From Rossellomorea sp. SC111 (lineage in GTDB: Bacteria; Bacillota; Bacilli; Bacillales; Bacillaceae_B), in assembly GCF_024733565.1 (NCBI RefSeq), contig NZ_JANIOC010000001.1:273184-337183 (forward strand): a DNA stretch of 64,000 bases, read 5' to 3'. The position numbers and the translations under genes are program-made. Under the pieces are notes generated by a model, which saw only the letters and a list, made by a program, of their open reading frames with translations, had not been told where the DNA came from and searched no databases. The first letter of the stretch is position 1. Each line of letters begins with the position of its first letter. Shown here piece after piece: positions 1-10,652 of the stretch.

Positions 1-1433
1 ACCACCGTATTATCGATGTCCAGTGTTTCAATCGGATCTTCCTTATCCAGACGGTATTTATTCACCCCGATGATGGATTCGTCCCCTGAATCGATCATCG
101 CTTGTCTTCTGGCAGCAGCTTCCTCGATGCGCATCTTCGGCAAACCCGTTTCAATTGCTTTCGTCATGCCTCCTAGTTCTTCGATTTCTTCAATATGCTC
201 CCATGCCTTTTCCATCAGCTGATGAGTCAGCGTTTCGACATAGTGGGAACCGGCCCATGGGTCGATCACTTTTGTTATGCCCGTTTCTTCTTGAAGATAC
301 AGCTGGGTATTTCGGGCGATGCGCGCTGAAAAGTCTGTCGGCAGGGCGATCGCTTCGTCAAGGGCATTCGTATGGAGCGACTGCGTATGGCCCATCGCAG
401 CTGCATGGGCTTCAAGTAACGTGCGGATGACATTATTATAAGGATCCTGTTCCGTCAAGCTCCATCCGGATGTTTGGGAATGGGTCCTAAGCGCCATCGA
501 TTTAGGATTCCGGGGGTTGAAAGTCTTCATCATTTTCGCCCAAATCCTCCTGGCCGCCCTCATCTTGGCCACTTCCATGAAATAGTTCATGCCGATTGCC
601 CAAAAAAATGAAAGTCTCGGTGCAAAAGAATCGATGTCGATCCCTGCCTGAAGTCCGGTCCTGACATACTCGAGACCATCCGCCAACGTATAAGCAAGCT
701 CAATATCAGCAGGTGCCCCTGCTTCTTGCATATGATACCCTGAAATACTGATACTGTTGAATTTCGGCATATGTTTGGATGTATACTCGAAGATATCCGC
801 AATGATGTTCATGGACGTTTCAGGTGGATAGATGTACGTATTCCTGACCATATATTCCTTTAAGATATCGTTCTGGATCGTACCGGAAAGCTTCTCCTTC
901 GATACCCCCTGCTCTTCTGCCGTCACGATATAAAAAGCAAGGATGGGCAGAACAGCCCCGTTCATCGTCATGGAAACGGACATTTGATCAAGGGGGATCC
1001 CGTCGAACAATATCTTCATGTCCAGGATGGAATCGATGGCGACGCCGGCCTTCCCTACATCTCCTACAACCCTTGGATGATCCGAGTCATATCCGCGGTG
1101 AGTCGCCAAATCAAATGCCACCGACAACCCTTTCTGCCCCATACTTAAGTTTCTTCTATAAAAAGCATTGCTTTCTTCAGCGGTTGAAAACCCCGCGTAC
1201 TGCCTGACCGTCCAAGGACGATTCACATACATCGTCGGATACGGCCCCCTTGTGTACGGAGCGAGGCCGGGTAAATCTTCACCATGAGAAATATTTTCCG
1301 AGTCTCTTTCTGTATATAAAGGTTTTATATCGATTTTTTCATTCGTTTCGTAGGGAGTGCCGGTAAGGGGATGGTCCCCCGCTGCCGCCTCATTCGAATA
1401 CGGGTTGATTTGTTGCCAATCAGGCTTCCTCAT
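1..1433 (-). CDS. mutB: Methylmalonyl-CoA mutase large (catalytic) subunit, C-terminus cut by window edge
   Basis: Read on the minus strand from the ATG at 1433, the frame stays open to the window edge (about 477 codons), so the C-terminal cobalamin-binding domain is outside. The protein should isomerise methylmalonyl-CoA to succinyl-CoA with adenosylcobalamin. The N-terminus ([15 protein letters not shown]), the segment [20 protein letters not shown] and [17 protein letters not shown] are typical of the TIM-barrel catalytic chain of this family. The start overlaps the end of mutA by 14 bases (shared ATGAGGAAGCCTGA), which implies translational coupling. Lying beyond the bkd operon, it can consume propionyl-CoA from valine and isoleucine breakdown; that link is inference. 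Confidence 0.95.
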   Translation of the reverse strand, partial: MRKPDWQQINPYSNEAAAGDHPLTGTPYETNEKIDIKPLYTERDSENISHGEDLPGLAPYTRGPYPTMYVNRPWTVRQYAGFSTAEESNAFYRRNLSMGQKGLSVAFDLATHRGYDSDHPRVVGDVGKAGVAIDSILDMKILFDGIPLDQMSVSMTMNGAVLPILAFYIVTAEEQGVSKEKLSGTIQNDILKEYMVRNTYIYPPETSMNIIADIFEYTSKHMPKFNSISISGYHMQEAGAPADIELAYTLADGLEYVRTGLQAGIDIDSFAPRLSFFWAIGMNYFMEVAKMRAARRIWAKMMKTFNPRNPKSMALRTHSQTSGWSLTEQDPYNNVIRTLLEAHAAAMGHTQSLHTNALDEAIALPTDFSARIARNTQLYLQEETGITKVIDPWAGSHYVETLTHQLMEKAWEHIEEIEELGGMTKAIETGLPKMRIEEAAARRQAMIDSGDESIIGVNKYRLDKEDPIETLDIDNTV

Positions 1434-3213
1434 TGTCTTTCCCCTCCTCCCAAATGGTTAATAGTGCATCCAGTTTTTCAAGTATGTTCTGTTTGTTGTA
1501 GATGGCCCCGTTCAATCCCTTAAGGACCCATTCACTTCTGTTTTCATCAGGAATTCTGCCCGCCAGGTCAATCACAATGGAAGAATCAACGTGATGGACG
1601 GCTTCAGTGATCATTGAGAGTTTATCAAGATATTCTTCGTCCTTTCCGCACACCACATAGTACGGATATCGGGTTTCTTCTACGAATTGGAGGATATCTT
1701 CCTTGGAGAAGCAATTTGTACTTTGATGCGTCTGAATGCCTCCCGTCGCTAAAAACCCTTTTACAAAGTCGGCACGTGGCTTATACGTTTTCAGTTCCCC
1801 TAACCCGATCAGGCCTGCAGTGAGATTACCTCCGAGTTTCTGTGCCCGCTCTCTTACTCTTTCAAAAGGAAGAGAGATCCGTTGTCCCGCTGCTGGAGAA
1901 ATCGGAAGGGTCTCTTCCAGATTTGCATAGATGTTGGTCCCGATCATGGAGTTCTTCCGGGTGGCTAAGTCCTGGATGCGGGCGTCCCTTACTACTTTTA
2001 TCTTCTCTTCTATCGATCCATTAGCAAGTAGGGCAAGGATCCCACCCTCCTTATCGACCTGCTGGAATTCCTTCCATGCACGTTTTCCTACTTCATCTGA
2101 AAGCCATTCCACATAATAAGAACCACCAGCAGGGTCAAGAACCTTATTCAAATGGGCTTCTTCCCCCAGGACAAGTTGAGTGTTCCTGGCAATCCTTTCA
2201 GCAAGGGGAGTCACTTCGCCGCTCACCTCATTGAAAGGGCTTACGACAAGATAATCGACCCCTGCGAGGATCGCAGAGAATGCTTCCCCTCCCGCGCGGA
2301 GAATGTTGACATAGGAATCCAGCGCCGATTTGTTGAATCGGGAGGTCTCTGCACTGATGCTGATGGACTTTACGATACTTTGTTCATTCAAGCCGTAAGA
2401 GGTTAAGACTCCCTGCCACAGTTTCTTAAATGCCCTGATTTTCGCGATTTCCATAAAGAAATGACTGCCTATTGAAAAATGGAAGTGTAAGGTTTGGGCA
2501 GCCTTCTCGATTTCCCACCCTTTATCCTGAACCGCCTCCAAATAAGCGACACCTTCACCCAGTGCATAAGCAAGCTCCTGTGTCGCACTTGCGCCATTGT
2601 TATGATAGGGAGCTGAATTCACAATCAGGGCCTTAACGCCTGACAAGTCCATAACCGACCCTTCGAGAACATTCAGCCACCGTTCCAATCTGCTTTCATC
2701 GGACCATCCTTCCTCTGATATGGGGTCGTATCCAATAACCCCTGTCATCCCCTTCCTCTCTGGAATGTCCTTCATACCATGGATGGCCATTGATGTAGCC
2801 TGATCCGTCGAAAAAACAGGAGCATCAAACCCTCCCATATCGTTCATGAATGGCACCAGGCCCTGAGCCTCGTCCAGGTCCCCAATGGAAAACGACAGAC
2901 AGTTTTGCCCCCTGGACAACGCATCCCTCACGGCTGATGAGAGTTCTCCCCATGATTCCCTTTTGATTGGCTGGGCGATGTACCATTTATGAGTGCGTTC
3001 CAATTTGTCATCAATATTCGGGATATAATCTTTCACCCTATTAATTTGAGGTGCGTCCTCCGCTAAAAATAATGGTTTAAGATCAATATTTTCATATGTG
3101 CTTGTATGTAAGGAACTTATCCCCTTCCCCTTTAGCGCTTTTTCAGCAACTTCCACCCATTCTGACAGTGTATGACGACTGAATGATTGACTTTTCATAT
3201 CACTAAGTTTCAT
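1420..3213 (-). CDS. mutA: Methylmalonyl-CoA mutase small subunit
   Basis: A 597-residue partner of the catalytic subunit that forms the MutAB heterodimer. Homology to the large chain is visible in the mutase barrel ([50 protein letters not shown]). The small subunit of this family does not bind cobalamin productively and is structural. The ATG at 3213 is chosen because AGAGGGG lies five bases upstream; another ATG at 3264 would add 17 residues but has no convincing ribosome binding site. It is the first gene of a two-gene operon and overlaps mutB by 14 bases. Confidence 0.93.
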   Translation of the reverse strand: MKLSDMKSQSFSRHTLSEWVEVAEKALKGKGISSLHTSTYENIDLKPLFLAEDAPQINRVKDYIPNIDDKLERTHKWYIAQPIKRESWGELSSAVRDALSRGQNCLSFSIGDLDEAQGLVPFMNDMGGFDAPVFSTDQATSMAIHGMKDIPERKGMTGVIGYDPISEEGWSDESRLERWLNVLEGSVMDLSGVKALIVNSAPYHNNGASATQELAYALGEGVAYLEAVQDKGWEIEKAAQTLHFHFSIGSHFFMEIAKIRAFKKLWQGVLTSYGLNEQSIVKSISISAETSRFNKSALDSYVNILRAGGEAFSAILAGVDYLVVSPFNEVSGEVTPLAERIARNTQLVLGEEAHLNKVLDPAGGSYYVEWLSDEVGKRAWKEFQQVDKEGGILALLANGSIEEKIKVVRDARIQDLATRKNSMIGTNIYANLEETLPISPAAGQRISLPFERVRERAQKLGGNLTAGLIGLGELKTYKPRADFVKGFLATGGIQTHQSTNCFSKEDILQFVEETRYPYYVVCGKDEEYLDKLSMITEAVHHVDSSIVIDLAGRIPDENRSEWVLKGLNGAIYNKQNILEKLDALLTIWEEGKDNEEA

Positions 3214-3314
3214 AATACCCCTCTTCCGTAAACCATTTTTGTAATCGTTTACATAACTTTTCATTACGATTCTTCTAAATAAGCAAGCGTCCCCTTTGAA
3301 AATTCAAAATGTTT

Positions 3315-3338
3315 ATACTAATACTATTTTAGTATATA
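3315..3338. promoter_or_regulatory. Imperfect palindrome upstream of mutAB, possible operator
   Basis: TATACTA and TAGTATA form an inverted repeat separated by nine A/T-rich bases, about 100 bases upstream of the mutA start and in the only intergenic space available for the mutAB promoter. It could be a repressor operator or simply a -10-rich AT stretch. No regulator is assigned. Confidence 0.3.
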
Positions 3339-3380
3339 AAAAAAACCGGCTTACTTCAATCTCTCAGAAGAATGAGCATA

Positions 3381-3416
3381 AAAAAGAAGAAGAGTTGGAC
3401 GTCCCAACTCTTCTCC
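3381..3416 (-). terminator. Rho-independent terminator of bpr
   Basis: On the minus strand, just after the bpr stop, AGAAGAGTTGG pairs with CCAACTCTTCT around a short loop and is followed by a TTCTTTTTT run. Confidence 0.85.
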
Positions 3417-3425
3417 CCACTTTGC

Positions 3426-6400
3426 TTATTTTTTTGAATTGATATACAATTTTCCTTCAGCACGTTGAGTCGTAACATTTCCATAAGCATCGGAAATCTT
3501 CACTTCAATCACGGCTCCCGGCGCCTTCACATTCGAAGTAGCCGTATAGTAACCTTCATAATGACCTTCTGATGTTTCCATCATTGGAAGTTCAGTAGCG
3601 TTCGTCACTTGGGAGCGTGCATTTGTCAGAGGCATTTGAATGACAAATGTCGCATCCAATCCAGGCTCACTGTCAAATTCGATCTTGACGGATTCGCCCT
3701 TCTTCAGTTCTTTATCCTCTGCAGGAAGAAGATTTTCAATCTCAATGTCCCCAAATTTCGCGAAGACCGTTACCTTTTGTTTCTTTTTGTTTCCTGCTTT
3801 ATCTTTCGCTACTACTTGGATGACATTCTCTCCTTCAGTCAGTAGAATTCGATGACTGAACTCTCCGTCCTTGACAGCAGCTTTCTCACCATTCACTTTC
3901 ACCCATGCAAGATTTTCATCCGCGATGGTTCCTTGAACAGTGACCGCTTCACGATTTGTTTTCATGTCATCTTCCGGTGATGTGATGGCGAGTTCCGGCT
4001 TCACTTGATCAAGCGTTACCGTCACTGAATCCGATGGTCCCGTCATGCCCTGTTCCGTCGCTGCCTTTGCGGTTAATACATTCTCACCTTCATGAAGGGA
4101 AACATCAGCAGAGAATGTTCCATCCTCACCTGTGTCGGCTGTCGCTACTTCCTCTTCACCATTAAAGAGGTGAACGGTCGTAGTCGGGGCAGAAGTCCCT
4201 TCAACCGTAACGGAATCCTTATTCGTAAAAGATCCATCCTTCGGTGACGTTATGACAGGTGACGTCACTTCATAATTCACTGTTGCGCGAATCATGTAGT
4301 TACCCTCATCTTCCGGTGCCAGTGACCAGGCGCCGCCGACGAACTGCCAGCTCCTTGCTGCATATTCTCCATCTTCATCCGTTCCAAGGCCTGGTGCATT
4401 CGGATTTGGTACAGACTGGATGTACACCATATAGAAATCACCTTCGACCATGATGCCGTGCTCACTGAGATCCACATGCGTCCATTCACCATTACGCAAT
4501 GCAGTTCCATCAAATGGACCGGCAATTTTCTTCCCTGGTGCCCCGTCTGGTCCAGAAGCGTCATAGACGGCAACCTGGAATTCAGTTCCTCCAGGTACAG
4601 GCCATTCAGTGTCCCAGAAGCGGAATAGTCCGCCTGTCACAAGTGCCGTGTCATTTCCTTCTTCAAGGGACATTTTCACGGCCCAGCCGTTACCTGCATC
4701 ATAGAACGCACGTGCATTTTCTGCTGTTCCATCATCGTACCCGATCTCCCCTGGATACCCGATGAATGGTTCTAAGGATACATCGGCGGTTGTGACTTCC
4801 CCGCCTTCCACTGTGACGCTCATTTCCTTACTATAATAGTAAGGCGCAACCACTTTAAGAGTGTAGTCCCCTTCATAGGCTTCTAATTCATATTCTCCAT
4901 TGGCATTTGTTTCAACTGGCTCTACTACGGCATCTTCGAGAACGAAGACCGTTGCGCCTTCAACCGGTTCTCCAGAAACTTCGTTCGTGACGGTTCCGGT
5001 AATATTCCCTTGAGGGATTTCTTCAAGGGTGAAATTGGCAGTAGATGTTTGATCGGCTTCAATTGTCACACTTTGTGTTTCAGACCTGTAACCGTATGTG
5101 GTTGCCTGCAATGTGAATTCACCTGCTGCATGAGTCATTTCATATGAACCATCTGCAGGATTTGTGTAAACGGAACGACCCGTTTCCAGTACACTTACCT
5201 CTGCTTGCAGGGGAAGAAGTACAGGAGCTGGACCTGATTTCTCCGTCTTATCATCTTTCTTCACTTCATTTTCCACTGTAATCTTAGCTGGATTTACACT
5301 TGGTTTTTTCGAGGCAGAGGATGACTTTTCATCCTTTGATTTCAGGCCAAGATTCATTTTCTTGGCTGGAAGATTTGATTCCGAGCTAAGCTTTACATCA
5401 TCAAGGTACCAGCCTTGTTTCGTGACACTTCCATCGGAGGTAACGTTGAACGCAATGTATACACGTTGACCTGCATACTGACTCAGATCCACTTCTCCGT
5501 CTATCCATCCTTCAGTATTTCCGTTTACGCGCAGCGCCTGTGTCCACTCTTCACCATCAGTGGATACAAACACATGGCCGTAGTCATAGTTGCGTTCCAG
5601 TTCGTGCCACTGTTTAAATTGCAGGTAGCTCTCTCCTTCAGGTAAATCGATCGGAGGCATCTGTAGTGACATATTCGCACTATTGTCATAGGTTCCGTCT
5701 AAGTTGGTGGCATATACTTTTTCTCCTGAAGAAGCATTTCCCGGACCACTCGCCGGAACGCCCCACTCCCAGCTGTTCCCTGGACCGTACGATGTCCAAC
5801 CAGTCGGATCTGCTTCAAAGTCCTGCTCATATCCAACTGTGATACCCGGTAACAGGTTTACAGTATACGTATCAGATTCGACTTCATTTCCACCGAAGTC
5901 CGTCGCAACCCACTTGTAGGTGACCTGATCTCCTGTAAGATCCTCACCCGGGATGACCGCTTCATACGTTCCTGATGTGTAGTCCCCTGATGTTCTGCCG
6001 GCTTCGACTTCTACCCATTCACCATCCTGATTTTGATAATTCAGGGTTACGTTCGTCACACTGACATTATCACTTGCTTCTGCCTGTAATGGCAGATTCA
6101 TTTCTTTAAATGCTTCTTGTGGTGCGTCATGACCGATGACAGGAGCTTCCGTGTCATCACCTTCTTTTGAAACCTGTCCTTTTACTTTACCGATTCCGCT
6201 CATAACGGATGATACTGCATCAAACGCATTGACCAAGCCGTGTCCATACCCGTTATTTGGAGATTCCGGGAATGTTCCATCTGTTAATGGGACAGCGGTC
6301 GACATAAGGATTTCTTCGATTTCATCCACTGTTAAGCTTGCATCCACTTGTCGTAACAGGGCAGCGACTGCCGTTACGTGTGGACCAGCCATTGATGTCC

Positions 6401-7778
6401 CATTCCAGCCTCCTTCATAATTGCCACCTGGGACGGAAGAGCGGATATTCACTCCCGGTGCGGCAATTTCAGGCTTAATTTCCTCATAAGGAGATGGTCC
6501 CTGTAATGAGAAGCTTCCCAATTGATCGTTGATATCCGTTGCACCTGTTGCGAATGACTCAGGGTAGTTAGCTGGATTCGCAATCGATCCCGGTCCTCCC
6601 GGATTGAATAGCGTTGTATTTCCCGCAGAGAACTCTGGGAATATTTCTGCCGCTCTCCACGCACTTACCATATCCCGGTACCATTCATCGAGGCCGGCTC
6701 CACCACCCCATGAGTTATTGACAACATCAGGAGCCATTTCAGGATGTGGATTTCCTTCAGCATCTTTAGGTGCCAGAATCCATTCTCCCGCTTCCAGTAA
6801 ATCAACATCCGTTCCACCATCCGCCGTGAAAGCTTTGACCGCGATCCACTTGGCACCTGGCGCTACACCGATCTGATTGCTGCCATCGGGTTCAGACCCG
6901 ACCATTGTACCGACAGTGTGTGTTCCATGACCCTGATCGTCATATGGCGCACTCTGTCCTGCGGTTGCATCAAACCAGTTGAATTCGTTGTCGGGTGAAT
7001 CAGGATTCTGAGGGTCATACCCTCTATATTTTTCTTTTAATGCCGGGTGGTCCCATTGTACCCCGGTGTCAATGGAGGCGATGACGGTTCCTGCTCCATC
7101 GATTCCCATCTCCCAGACCGCCGGTGCTCCAACCCGATCGATGTTCCACTCGATCGATGCCGGGCTTTTTGGTGCTTCTTTATCCAACACTGCTGATGAA
7201 GAGGACTTGGCCTTGGCCGGCTGGATAATCTGTCTCGTTTCATTCGGCAGGATCTTTTCCACTTCAGCAAAGGTTGAAATTTTCTCCATCACTTTCTTAG
7301 TACTTGTAACGGCCATTCCGTTTACAACATAAAAATCTTTGATTTCCTTCACTTCACCTGATTTCTTCTCTTTCGCTAAGTATTCTTTCACTCCTGCTTG
7401 AGATTCAAGGGCTTTAGCGCGAAGCTCTGAGACGACCATATTCCGTTTTAATAATTTCTTACTATTAGCAGACAGTTTCTGCTTTTTCGCTGTTTCAGCC
7501 GCCTTTTTAGCTACTGCCTCTGTGTCTACCTGATCCTTGAATTTCACTAAGTATGTGACCTGTTTCTCTTTTTTAAATTGTTCCTGTAATGTTGTTGTGA
7601 TTTTTGATTGTGGACTTACTTTTGCTGACTCATTGGCTGATGTGGATGGCTTTTCTTTCGATAGAGCCGCTTGTGAGGTATTCGCCGCCCCTGCATTGAA
7701 TGGAAACATTAAGGGGACGAACATGACTAAGGTGAGTACAATGGACAACCATCTTGCCTTACGCTTTCTACCTGACAT
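3426..7778 (-). CDS. bpr: Secreted multidomain subtilisin-family serine protease (bacillopeptidase F-like)
   Basis: A 1450-residue extracellular protease. Residues 1-32 are a signal peptide (basic RKRKARW, then a hydrophobic stretch ending near AGAA). Residues about 70-185 are an inhibitor I9 propeptide. The S8 catalytic domain spans about 210-530 with Asp237 (SIDTG), His284 (GHGTHT), Asn387 (SAGN) and Ser462 (GTSMAG). The rest holds a jelly-roll-like adhesion module (about 650-800), two carboxypeptidase-regulatory-like beta-sandwich repeats (QGNITGTVTNEVSGEPVEGA and a preceding one), and Ig-like repeats (TSPKDGSFTNKDSVTVEG, then TSPEDDMKTNREAVTVQG). The domain order matches bacillopeptidase F and minor extracellular proteases. 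The start follows GGGAGGG. It is monocistronic. Confidence 0.9.
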   Translation of the reverse strand: MSGRKRKARWLSIVLTLVMFVPLMFPFNAGAANTSQAALSKEKPSTSANESAKVSPQSKITTTLQEQFKKEKQVTYLVKFKDQVDTEAVAKKAAETAKKQKLSANSKKLLKRNMVVSELRAKALESQAGVKEYLAKEKKSGEVKEIKDFYVVNGMAVTSTKKVMEKISTFAEVEKILPNETRQIIQPAKAKSSSSAVLDKEAPKSPASIEWNIDRVGAPAVWEMGIDGAGTVIASIDTGVQWDHPALKEKYRGYDPQNPDSPDNEFNWFDATAGQSAPYDDQGHGTHTVGTMVGSEPDGSNQIGVAPGAKWIAVKAFTADGGTDVDLLEAGEWILAPKDAEGNPHPEMAPDVVNNSWGGGAGLDEWYRDMVSAWRAAEIFPEFSAGNTTLFNPGGPGSIANPANYPESFATGATDINDQLGSFSLQGPSPYEEIKPEIAAPGVNIRSSVPGGNYEGGWNGTSMAGPHVTAVAALLRQVDASLTVDEIEEILMSTAVPLTDGTFPESPNNGYGHGLVNAFDAVSSVMSGIGKVKGQVSKEGDDTEAPVIGHDAPQEAFKEMNLPLQAEASDNVSVTNVTLNYQNQDGEWVEVEAGRTSGDYTSGTYEAVIPGEDLTGDQVTYKWVATDFGGNEVESDTYTVNLLPGITVGYEQDFEADPTGWTSYGPGNSWEWGVPASGPGNASSGEKVYATNLDGTYDNSANMSLQMPPIDLPEGESYLQFKQWHELERNYDYGHVFVSTDGEEWTQALRVNGNTEGWIDGEVDLSQYAGQRVYIAFNVTSDGSVTKQGWYLDDVKLSSESNLPAKKMNLGLKSKDEKSSSASKKPSVNPAKITVENEVKKDDKTEKSGPAPVLLPLQAEVSVLETGRSVYTNPADGSYEMTHAAGEFTLQATTYGYRSETQSVTIEADQTSTANFTLEEIPQGNITGTVTNEVSGEPVEGATVFVLEDAVVEPVETNANGEYELEAYEGDYTLKVVAPYYYSKEMSVTVEGGEVTTADVSLEPFIGYPGEIGYDDGTAENARAFYDAGNGWAVKMSLEEGNDTALVTGGLFRFWDTEWPVPGGTEFQVAVYDASGPDGAPGKKIAGPFDGTALRNGEWTHVDLSEHGIMVEGDFYMVYIQSVPNPNAPGLGTDEDGEYAARSWQFVGGAWSLAPEDEGNYMIRATVNYEVTSPVITSPKDGSFTNKDSVTVEGTSAPTTTVHLFNGEEEVATADTGEDGTFSADVSLHEGENVLTAKAATEQGMTGPSDSVTVTLDQVKPELAITSPEDDMKTNREAVTVQGTIADENLAWVKVNGEKAAVKDGEFSHRILLTEGENVIQVVAKDKAGNKKKQKVTVFAKFGDIEIENLLPAEDKELKKGESVKIEFDSEPGLDATFVIQMPLTNARSQVTNATELPMMETSEGHYEGYYTATSNVKAPGAVIEVKISDAYGNVTTQRAEGKLYINSKK

Positions 7779-8249
7779 CTAATTCCCTCCCAGTCTTTTT
7801 TGGATCAATTCGGTAAACCTTACACCTCCTTGAACACCTCAGATGGAAAATAGTAGGTGTTAAACCAAAGATAACCAAGATGCAATGTAAAATGTTGTAA
7901 GTTGCTGTCGAAATAAATCTGAAAATTCAGTAATTGATTGAAAAGTCACGAATCTCCTTAATTTCATAAGGATAAAGTCACGCCCTTAATATAACTTCAG
8001 GAATAATTCTGTATAATCCTCAGATTTAATAGGCTAAAAGTGGAGGTAATGCATCTATTGATAAATGAAGAATAGAAAAAATGAGTGAGAAGTTTCAGAG
8101 GTCGGGATACCTGAATGAGAAAATAGAAATACGACCTAAACAGTCATAGGAAATACTATCTAGAATATTCTTCCAGTTATAATTTTCTTGTTTTTCCCGA
8201 ATATTCTCATAATAAACCTTTGTGTCATAAGTCCATTTATCTACACACA
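7779..8249. other. Gene-poor intergenic stretch upstream of bpr
   Basis: About 470 bases with no convincing gene; the open frames here lack ribosome binding sites and family features. It should hold the bpr promoter. The nonamer AAAGTCACG occurs twice in direct orientation (7942-7950 and 7974-7982) on either side of a small hairpin CCTTA...TAAGG (7957-7972). This arrangement could bind a regulator but is unassigned. Confidence 0.5.
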
Positions 8250-8288
8250 TAAAAAAAACAAGGACCAACCTCCCAGGGCTGGTCCTTA
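8250..8288 (-). terminator. Terminator of the bkd operon
   Basis: On the minus strand AAGGACCA pairs with TGGTCCTT, extended inward by CCT/AGG, and is followed by eight T residues just after the bkdB stop. Confidence 0.9.
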
Positions 8289-8294
8289 TCACTA

Positions 8295-9608
8295 TTAATA
8301 GACAGATGTGTTTTCTTTGGAAGTATTTTCTAATATTTCTTTTACGCGTTGCAGGAATCTTCCGCATACCAAACCGTCAAGTACGCGGTGATCGAGTGAC
8401 ATACAGAGGTTCACCATATCACGAACGGCAATCATTCCATTATTCATGACGACAGGACGTTTTACGATTGATTCTACTTGGAGAATCGCGGCCTGTGGAT
8501 AATTGATGATACCCATCGATTGTACCGAGCCAAATGACCCTGTGTTATTCACCGTAAATGTTCCGCCCTGCATATCTTGAGAGGTCAATTTACCGCTGCG
8601 GACTTTTCCTGCAAGCTCGGTGATCTCCCTGGCGATTCCTTTGATTGTTTTTTCGTCAGCATTCTTAATCACAGGAACATATAGTGCATCATCTGTAGCT
8701 ACTGCAATGGAAAGATTGATGTCTTTCTTCTGAACGATCTTGTCCCCTGCCCACATGGAATTGATTTGCGGGTATTCTTTAAGAGCCTGGGCGACAGCTT
8801 TCACGAAAAATGCGAAGAATGTCAGATTGAATCCTTCACGCTGTTTGAATTCTGTCTTAAGTGAATTTCTATAGTCAACCAGGTTGGTTACATCCACTTC
8901 CATCATCGTCCAGGCATGAGGCGCTTCATGTTTACTGCGTACCATGTTGGAGGCAATCGCTTTGCGGATGCCTGAAACCGGAATCTCGATATCACCAGGG
9001 ACTACAGGGACATTCGTTACAGGTGCTTGTTGTTTAGCTGGTTGCTCTGGTGCAGATTCTTTCACCGGCGCTTGTTGTGGAGCCTGATCTTCATTCTTAG
9101 GTGCAGGTGTATCTCCCGCTTTCGGAATTGAGCCTGATTCGATGATCTTCTTTAAATCTTTACGAGTGATCCGGCCGCCGTTTCCGGTTCCCTCAACCTG
9201 ATTCAGGTCAATGTCATGCTCTTGAGACAGTTTTAATACGGCTGGCGAATACCTGGCCTTATTTCCACTATCTTTTGTTGAAGCTTTTGGTTTAACTGGA
9301 GCAGATCCTTTAACTTCTTCTTTCGGCTCCTCTTTCGGAGTTTCTTCAGCAGGGGCCGCGCCTCCACCTTCAATTTCGATGGAGCAAATGATTTCCCCGA
9401 CTTCAAGTGTGTCTCCTTCTTCGGCAATTAATTCTTTAATGGTACCCGAAAAGGAAGATGGCACTTCTGCATTTACTTTATCTGTTTGAACTTCTGCAAT
9501 CGGATCGTATTTATTAACGGTATCACCAGGTGACACCAACCATTTACTAATTGTACCTTCTGTAACACTTTCCCCTAGCTGAGGCATTTTCATATTTTCA
9601 ATACCCAA
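8295..9608 (-). CDS. bkdB: Branched-chain alpha-keto acid dehydrogenase E2 (dihydrolipoyl acyltransferase)
   Basis: The 437-residue core of the branched-chain keto acid dehydrogenase complex, which transfers the acyl group from lipoamide to CoA. It has an N-terminal lipoyl domain with the lipoylated Lys44 in QTDKVNAE, a Pro/Ala/Glu-rich linker, a peripheral subunit-binding domain (YSPAVLKLSQEHDIDL, about 140-175) and a C-terminal catalytic domain ending with SLDHRVLDG. A TTG start at 9608 is chosen because AGGGAGGG precedes it by seven bases and MGIENMKMPQLGESV matches the usual family N-terminus. No ATG upstream of 9608 has a ribosome binding site. It is the last gene of the bkd operon. Confidence 0.93.
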   Translation of the reverse strand: MGIENMKMPQLGESVTEGTISKWLVSPGDTVNKYDPIAEVQTDKVNAEVPSSFSGTIKELIAEEGDTLEVGEIICSIEIEGGGAAPAEETPKEEPKEEVKGSAPVKPKASTKDSGNKARYSPAVLKLSQEHDIDLNQVEGTGNGGRITRKDLKKIIESGSIPKAGDTPAPKNEDQAPQQAPVKESAPEQPAKQQAPVTNVPVVPGDIEIPVSGIRKAIASNMVRSKHEAPHAWTMMEVDVTNLVDYRNSLKTEFKQREGFNLTFFAFFVKAVAQALKEYPQINSMWAGDKIVQKKDINLSIAVATDDALYVPVIKNADEKTIKGIAREITELAGKVRSGKLTSQDMQGGTFTVNNTGSFGSVQSMGIINYPQAAILQVESIVKRPVVMNNGMIAVRDMVNLCMSLDHRVLDGLVCGRFLQRVKEILENTSKENTSVY

Positions 9609-9654
9609 TGAGGAACCCTCCCTACTGCTTTCGCTTAATTGGTGTTGACTGTGA

Positions 9655-10638
9655 TTAAAATTCTGCAAGTTCACGCATTGCTTTTTCTACTTTGTCCGGG
9701 TTAATCATGAAATATTTTTCCATTGTCGGTGCATACGGCATAGCCGGAACGTCCGGACCTGCAAGGCGTTTTACCGGGGCATCAAGCTCGAACAAGCAAT
9801 TTTCAGCGATAATCGCAGAAACTTCACCCATGATGCTTCCTTCTTTATTGTCTTCTGTCACAAGAAGTACTTTACCTGTTTTAGACGCTGCTTCAATGAT
9901 TGCCTCTTTATCTAACGGGTAAATGGTGCGTAAATCCAGGACATGTGCCTCAATTCCGTCCTGAGCAAGTTTCTCAGCCGCTTGAAGGGCAAAGTGAACA
10001 CATAAGCCGTATGTGATGACAGTGATGTCTTCTCCCTCACGCTTCACGTCAGCTTTTCCAATTGGAAGCGTATAATCATCCTCAGGCACTTCTCCTTTGA
10101 TCAGACGATAAGCTCGTTTATGTTCAAAGAATAATACCGGATCTTCGTCACGGATGGCCGCTTTCAATAAGCCTTTCACATCATATGGAGTCGAAGGCAT
10201 CACAATTTTCAATCCGGGTTGATTGGCAAAGACGGCTTCGACGGATTGCGAGTGATAAAGCGCTCCGTGCACTCCACCACCGTAAGGAGCACGAATGACC
10301 ATCGGACAGCTCCAATCATTATTCGAACGGTAACGAATTTTTGCCGCTTCAGAGATGATTTGGTTTACGGCAGGCATGATAAAATCAGCGAACTGCATTT
10401 CTGCGATTGGTCTCATACCATACATGGCAGCCCCGATTCCGACTCCGGCAATGGCTGATTCAGCAAGTGGCGTATCAATGACACGGTCCTCACCAAATTG
10501 ATCATACAGACCGTGAGTCGCTTTAAATACTCCACCTTTTTTCCCTACGTCTTCACCAAGAACGAATACTTTTTCATCACGTTCCATTTCTTCTCTTATT
10601 GCCATGGTTACGGCATCAATGTATGAAATTACTGGCAT
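9655..10638 (-). CDS. bkdAB: Branched-chain alpha-keto acid dehydrogenase E1 beta subunit
   Basis: A 327-residue beta chain of the thiamine diphosphate-dependent E1 enzyme that decarboxylates branched-chain 2-oxo acids. Family signatures are GEDVGKKGGVFKATHGL near the N-terminus, FADFIMPAVNQI and the transketolase C-terminal segment with HVLDLRTIYPLD. The start has GGGGG a few bases upstream. It lies 14 bases after bkdAA and 46 bases before bkdB. Confidence 0.95.
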   Translation of the reverse strand: MPVISYIDAVTMAIREEMERDEKVFVLGEDVGKKGGVFKATHGLYDQFGEDRVIDTPLAESAIAGVGIGAAMYGMRPIAEMQFADFIMPAVNQIISEAAKIRYRSNNDWSCPMVIRAPYGGGVHGALYHSQSVEAVFANQPGLKIVMPSTPYDVKGLLKAAIRDEDPVLFFEHKRAYRLIKGEVPEDDYTLPIGKADVKREGEDITVITYGLCVHFALQAAEKLAQDGIEAHVLDLRTIYPLDKEAIIEAASKTGKVLLVTEDNKEGSIMGEVSAIIAENCLFELDAPVKRLAGPDVPAMPYAPTMEKYFMINPDKVEKAMRELAEF

Positions 10639-10652
10639 GATTGAATTCCCCC

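Noticed and set aside
8095..8367. Possible 90-residue minus-strand gene overlapping the end of bkdB
   Set aside because: It crosses the bkd terminator and the end of bkdB in another frame, with no ribosome binding site or recognisable family.
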